A stretch of 8,117 nt of DNA, taken from assembly GCA_020627425.1 (NCBI GenBank), contig JAHKXX010000014.1, positions 1 through 8,117 of the forward strand, in the 5' to 3' direction. Source of the DNA: a bacterium (GTDB lineage: Bacteria > Bacillota > Clostridia > Oscillospirales > Acutalibacteraceae). Below are positions 6,513-8,117 of the stretch, one piece after another. A model generated the notes under the pieces. The model was not told the origin of the DNA. It saw only the letters and a program-made list of their open reading frames with translations, and searched no databases. Within the stretch, counting starts at the first letter, position 1, and every line of letters starts with the position of its first letter. Both the position numbers and the translations under genes were made by a program.

Positions 6513-7955
6513 TCAGTATTGTCTGCCCCAATAAACCATATGCTTAGCAGGCTTTCCGCAGCATACGCAGGTATCTGAAAGATTTTCCTCGACAAAGGGG
6601 ATACAGCGTGACTTTACTCCGCCTGTTTCGTCCTTCAGTTTTTCCTCGCATTCTGTTTCACCGCACCACATAGCCTTTATAAAGCCGGGCTTATTAGCTG
6701 CTATATCAAGGAACTCCTCGTGACTGCGGGCAACAAAGGTCTTTGATCTCAGGTTTTCGAGAGCTGCGTTATACATATTATCATGTATATCGGAGAGCAG
6801 CTTTGTGATAGTATCGCAGATATTATCAAGAGAAGCTGTTATTTTTTCTCTTGTATCGCGGCGAACGAGCATGCACTGATTATTCTCTATGTCCTTGGGA
6901 CCTATCTCAAGTCTTATCGGCACGCCGAGCATCTCATACTGGCTGAACTTCCAGCCCGGAGCCTTATCGCTGTCGTCAAGCTTTACTCTCAGGTCTTTAT
7001 CAAGGAGAATATTCTTTATCTCGTTTGCCTTATCGAGCACGCCTTCCTTTTTCTGAGCAATCGGGATAACTGCAACCTGTATCGGTGCTATTTTCGGCGG
7101 CAGTACAAGTCCGTCGTCGTCGCCGTGTACCATTATGATAGCACCGATCATTCTTGTAGAGGTACCCCATGATGTCTGAAACGGATACTGAAGTGTATTA
7201 TCACGTCCTGTAAAGGTTATATCGAAGCTTCTCGCAAAGCCGTCGCCGAAGAAGTGAGAGGTACCCCCTTGAAGAGCTACACCGTTATGCATCATAGGCT
7301 CTATTGTATAGGTTTCCTCTGCGCCCGCAAATTTTTCTTTCTCGGTTTTTCTGCCGGTTACCGCAGGTATAGCGAGTGTTTCTTTATAGAAGTCGGTATA
7401 GACCTGCAGCATTTTCAAGGTTTCCTCTTTTGCCTCCTCTGCGGTTTCGTGCATAGTATGACCCTCCTGCCACAAAAACTCAGAGGTTCTCAGGAACGGA
7501 CGGGTAGTCTTTTCCCATCTGACAACAGAGCACCACTGGTTATACAGCTTCGGCAGATCTCTATAGGAGTTTATGACCTTTGCAAAATGCTCACAAAACA
7601 GTGTTTCACTTGTAGGACGAACGCATAGGCGCTCATTCAGCTTTTCGCTGCCGCCTACAGTTACCCACGCGCACTCAGGCGCAAAGCCCTCAACGTGATC
7701 CTTTTCCTTTTGCAGCAGGCTTTCAGGTATAAACATAGGCATATACACGTTTTCGTGGCCTGTCTTTTTAAAGCGTTTATCCATATCCGCCTGCATATTT
7801 TCCCATATAGCATAGCCATAGGGTCTTATTACCATACAGCCCTTAACCCCCGAATAATCGGCAAGCTCTGCTTTTTTTACTATATCGGTATACCATTTGG
7901 CAAAGTCCTCGTCACGCGACGTTATAGCCTCTACCAATTTTTTTTGATTTCCCAT
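6513..7955 (-). CDS. proS: Prolyl-tRNA synthetase, archaeal/eukaryotic type
   Basis: This class II synthetase charges tRNA-Pro with proline. The 480-residue product lacks the ~180-residue editing insertion of the typical bacterial (E. coli) form and instead follows the archaeal/eukaryotic-type architecture. It shows RPTSET (113-118) for the proline/adenylate pocket, class II motif 2 (RWEKTTRPFLRTSEFLWQEGHT region, 146-167), motif 3 (GTSTRMIGA, 264-272) and an anticodon-binding domain from about 290. The C-terminal zinc domain has C431-x4-C436 and C463-x2-C466 and ends in a tyrosine, as usual for this subclass. The start ATG at 7955 is preceded by an AAAGGA site nine bases away. The gene is convergent with the six-gene run, shares its terminator, and has its own promoter, so it is transcribed alone as far as the window shows. 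Confidence 0.97.
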   Translation of the reverse strand: MGNQKKLVEAITSRDEDFAKWYTDIVKKAELADYSGVKGCMVIRPYGYAIWENMQADMDKRFKKTGHENVYMPMFIPESLLQKEKDHVEGFAPECAWVTVGGSEKLNERLCVRPTSETLFCEHFAKVINSYRDLPKLYNQWCSVVRWEKTTRPFLRTSEFLWQEGHTMHETAEEAKEETLKMLQVYTDFYKETLAIPAVTGRKTEKEKFAGAEETYTIEPMMHNGVALQGGTSHFFGDGFARSFDITFTGRDNTLQYPFQTSWGTSTRMIGAIIMVHGDDDGLVLPPKIAPIQVAVIPIAQKKEGVLDKANEIKNILLDKDLRVKLDDSDKAPGWKFSQYEMLGVPIRLEIGPKDIENNQCMLVRRDTREKITASLDNICDTITKLLSDIHDNMYNAALENLRSKTFVARSHEEFLDIAANKPGFIKAMWCGETECEEKLKDETGGVKSRCIPFVEENLSDTCVCCGKPAKHMVYWGRQY

Positions 7956-7992
7956 TTTTTTCTATCCTTTCACTAAAAAATCAACCTCATAT

Positions 7993-8021
7993 ATTATATA
8001 CCCTTTCCTCCCCCATTTCAA
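7993..8021 (-). promoter_or_regulatory. Near-consensus sigma-A promoter of proS
   Basis: Read on the minus strand, TTGAAA (8021-8016) is followed after exactly 17 bases by TATAAT (7998-7993). This is 11 of 12 consensus bases with ideal spacing. The start point should be near 7986, giving a ~31-base leader before ATG 7955, too short for a T-box attenuator. Confidence 0.88.
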
Positions 8022-8036
8022 GCGGAGTGCCTCCGC
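8022..8036. promoter_or_regulatory. 15-bp palindrome abutting the proS -35 box
   Basis: GCGGAG (8022-8027) and CTCCGC (8031-8036) form a perfect inverted repeat around TGC, directly next to the -35 element. It could be a protein-binding site or part of an RNA hairpin; no T-run follows on either strand, so it is not a terminator. Confidence 0.4.
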
Positions 8037-8117
8037 GGTCGATTCGCGCACTCTGATTGATGTTACCACCTACCTATCGGCACGCGTACGAGCGGGGTTT
8101 ATTGTCCCTCTCCTTCC
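8037..8117. other. Unassigned segment upstream of proS
   Basis: No gene is recognised. On the minus strand all three frames meet a stop within this stretch, so only the tail of a gene lying beyond the window could be present. On the plus strand an ATG at 8060 opens a frame to the window edge but has no ribosome site. GAGTGC (8025-8030) can pair with GCACTC (8048-8053), extended by GCG (8035-8037) with CGC (8045-8047); this competes with the palindrome at 8022-8036. Confidence 0.3.

Noticed and set aside
6783..7172. Plus-strand open frames within proS (also 7254-7628 and 7695-7976)
   Set aside because: They oppose conserved proS motifs, lack ribosome sites and encode low-complexity, Cys/Phe/Tyr-rich text.
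8060..8117. Start of a plus-strand gene divergent from proS
   Set aside because: There is an open frame from ATG 8060 to the edge but no ribosome site, and only 19 codons are visible.

Overview
The window looks like a chromosomal segment from a low-to-mid GC Firmicute, most likely a gut or rumen member of the Oscillospiraceae/Ruminococcaceae. This rests on purine-rich Shine-Dalgarno sites, TTG and GTG starts, heavy use of ATA (Ile) and AGA (Arg) codons, DegV and TPM/zinc-ribbon family proteins, and an archaeal/eukaryotic-type prolyl-tRNA synthetase. The assignment is an inference from gene style, not a database match.

Layout. Bases 1-137 hold no gene but contain several perfect GC-rich stem-loops that could be the end of a structured RNA or leader. 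A promoter-like stretch (about 157-199) precedes six same-strand genes spanning 238-6448: pyrB (aspartate carbamoyltransferase with a fused zinc domain), a PHP-family phosphatase resembling histidinol-phosphatase, a GH3 (NagZ-like) lipoprotein, a double zinc-ribbon protein with a C-terminal membrane anchor, a TPM-domain membrane protein with a Gly/Ser/His-rich tail, and a DegV-family lipid-binding protein. Gaps are at most about 50 bases and no internal terminator is visible, so at least the last five genes, and possibly all six, could be co-transcribed. A strong 14-bp stem terminator (6461-6494) ends the run. It also serves the convergent proS gene (6513-7955, minus strand), which has a near-consensus promoter of its own at 7993-8021. 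The last ~95 bases hold no recognisable gene but are rich in short inverted repeats.

How the genes relate. pyrB belongs to pyrimidine synthesis and proS to translation. The middle block has an envelope flavour: an exported GH3 glycosidase that may act on amino-sugar glycans or peptidoglycan, and a tail-anchored zinc-ribbon protein beside a secreted/anchored TPM protein. Those two may work together at the membrane.

No mobile element, CRISPR array, tRNA or rRNA was seen. The most distinctive feature is the pyrB product: a catalytic chain carrying only the zinc-binding C-terminal domain of the PyrI regulatory chain, with no nucleotide-binding allosteric domain. The window otherwise looks like ordinary core chromosome, and I did not find a convincing new defence or mobile system.
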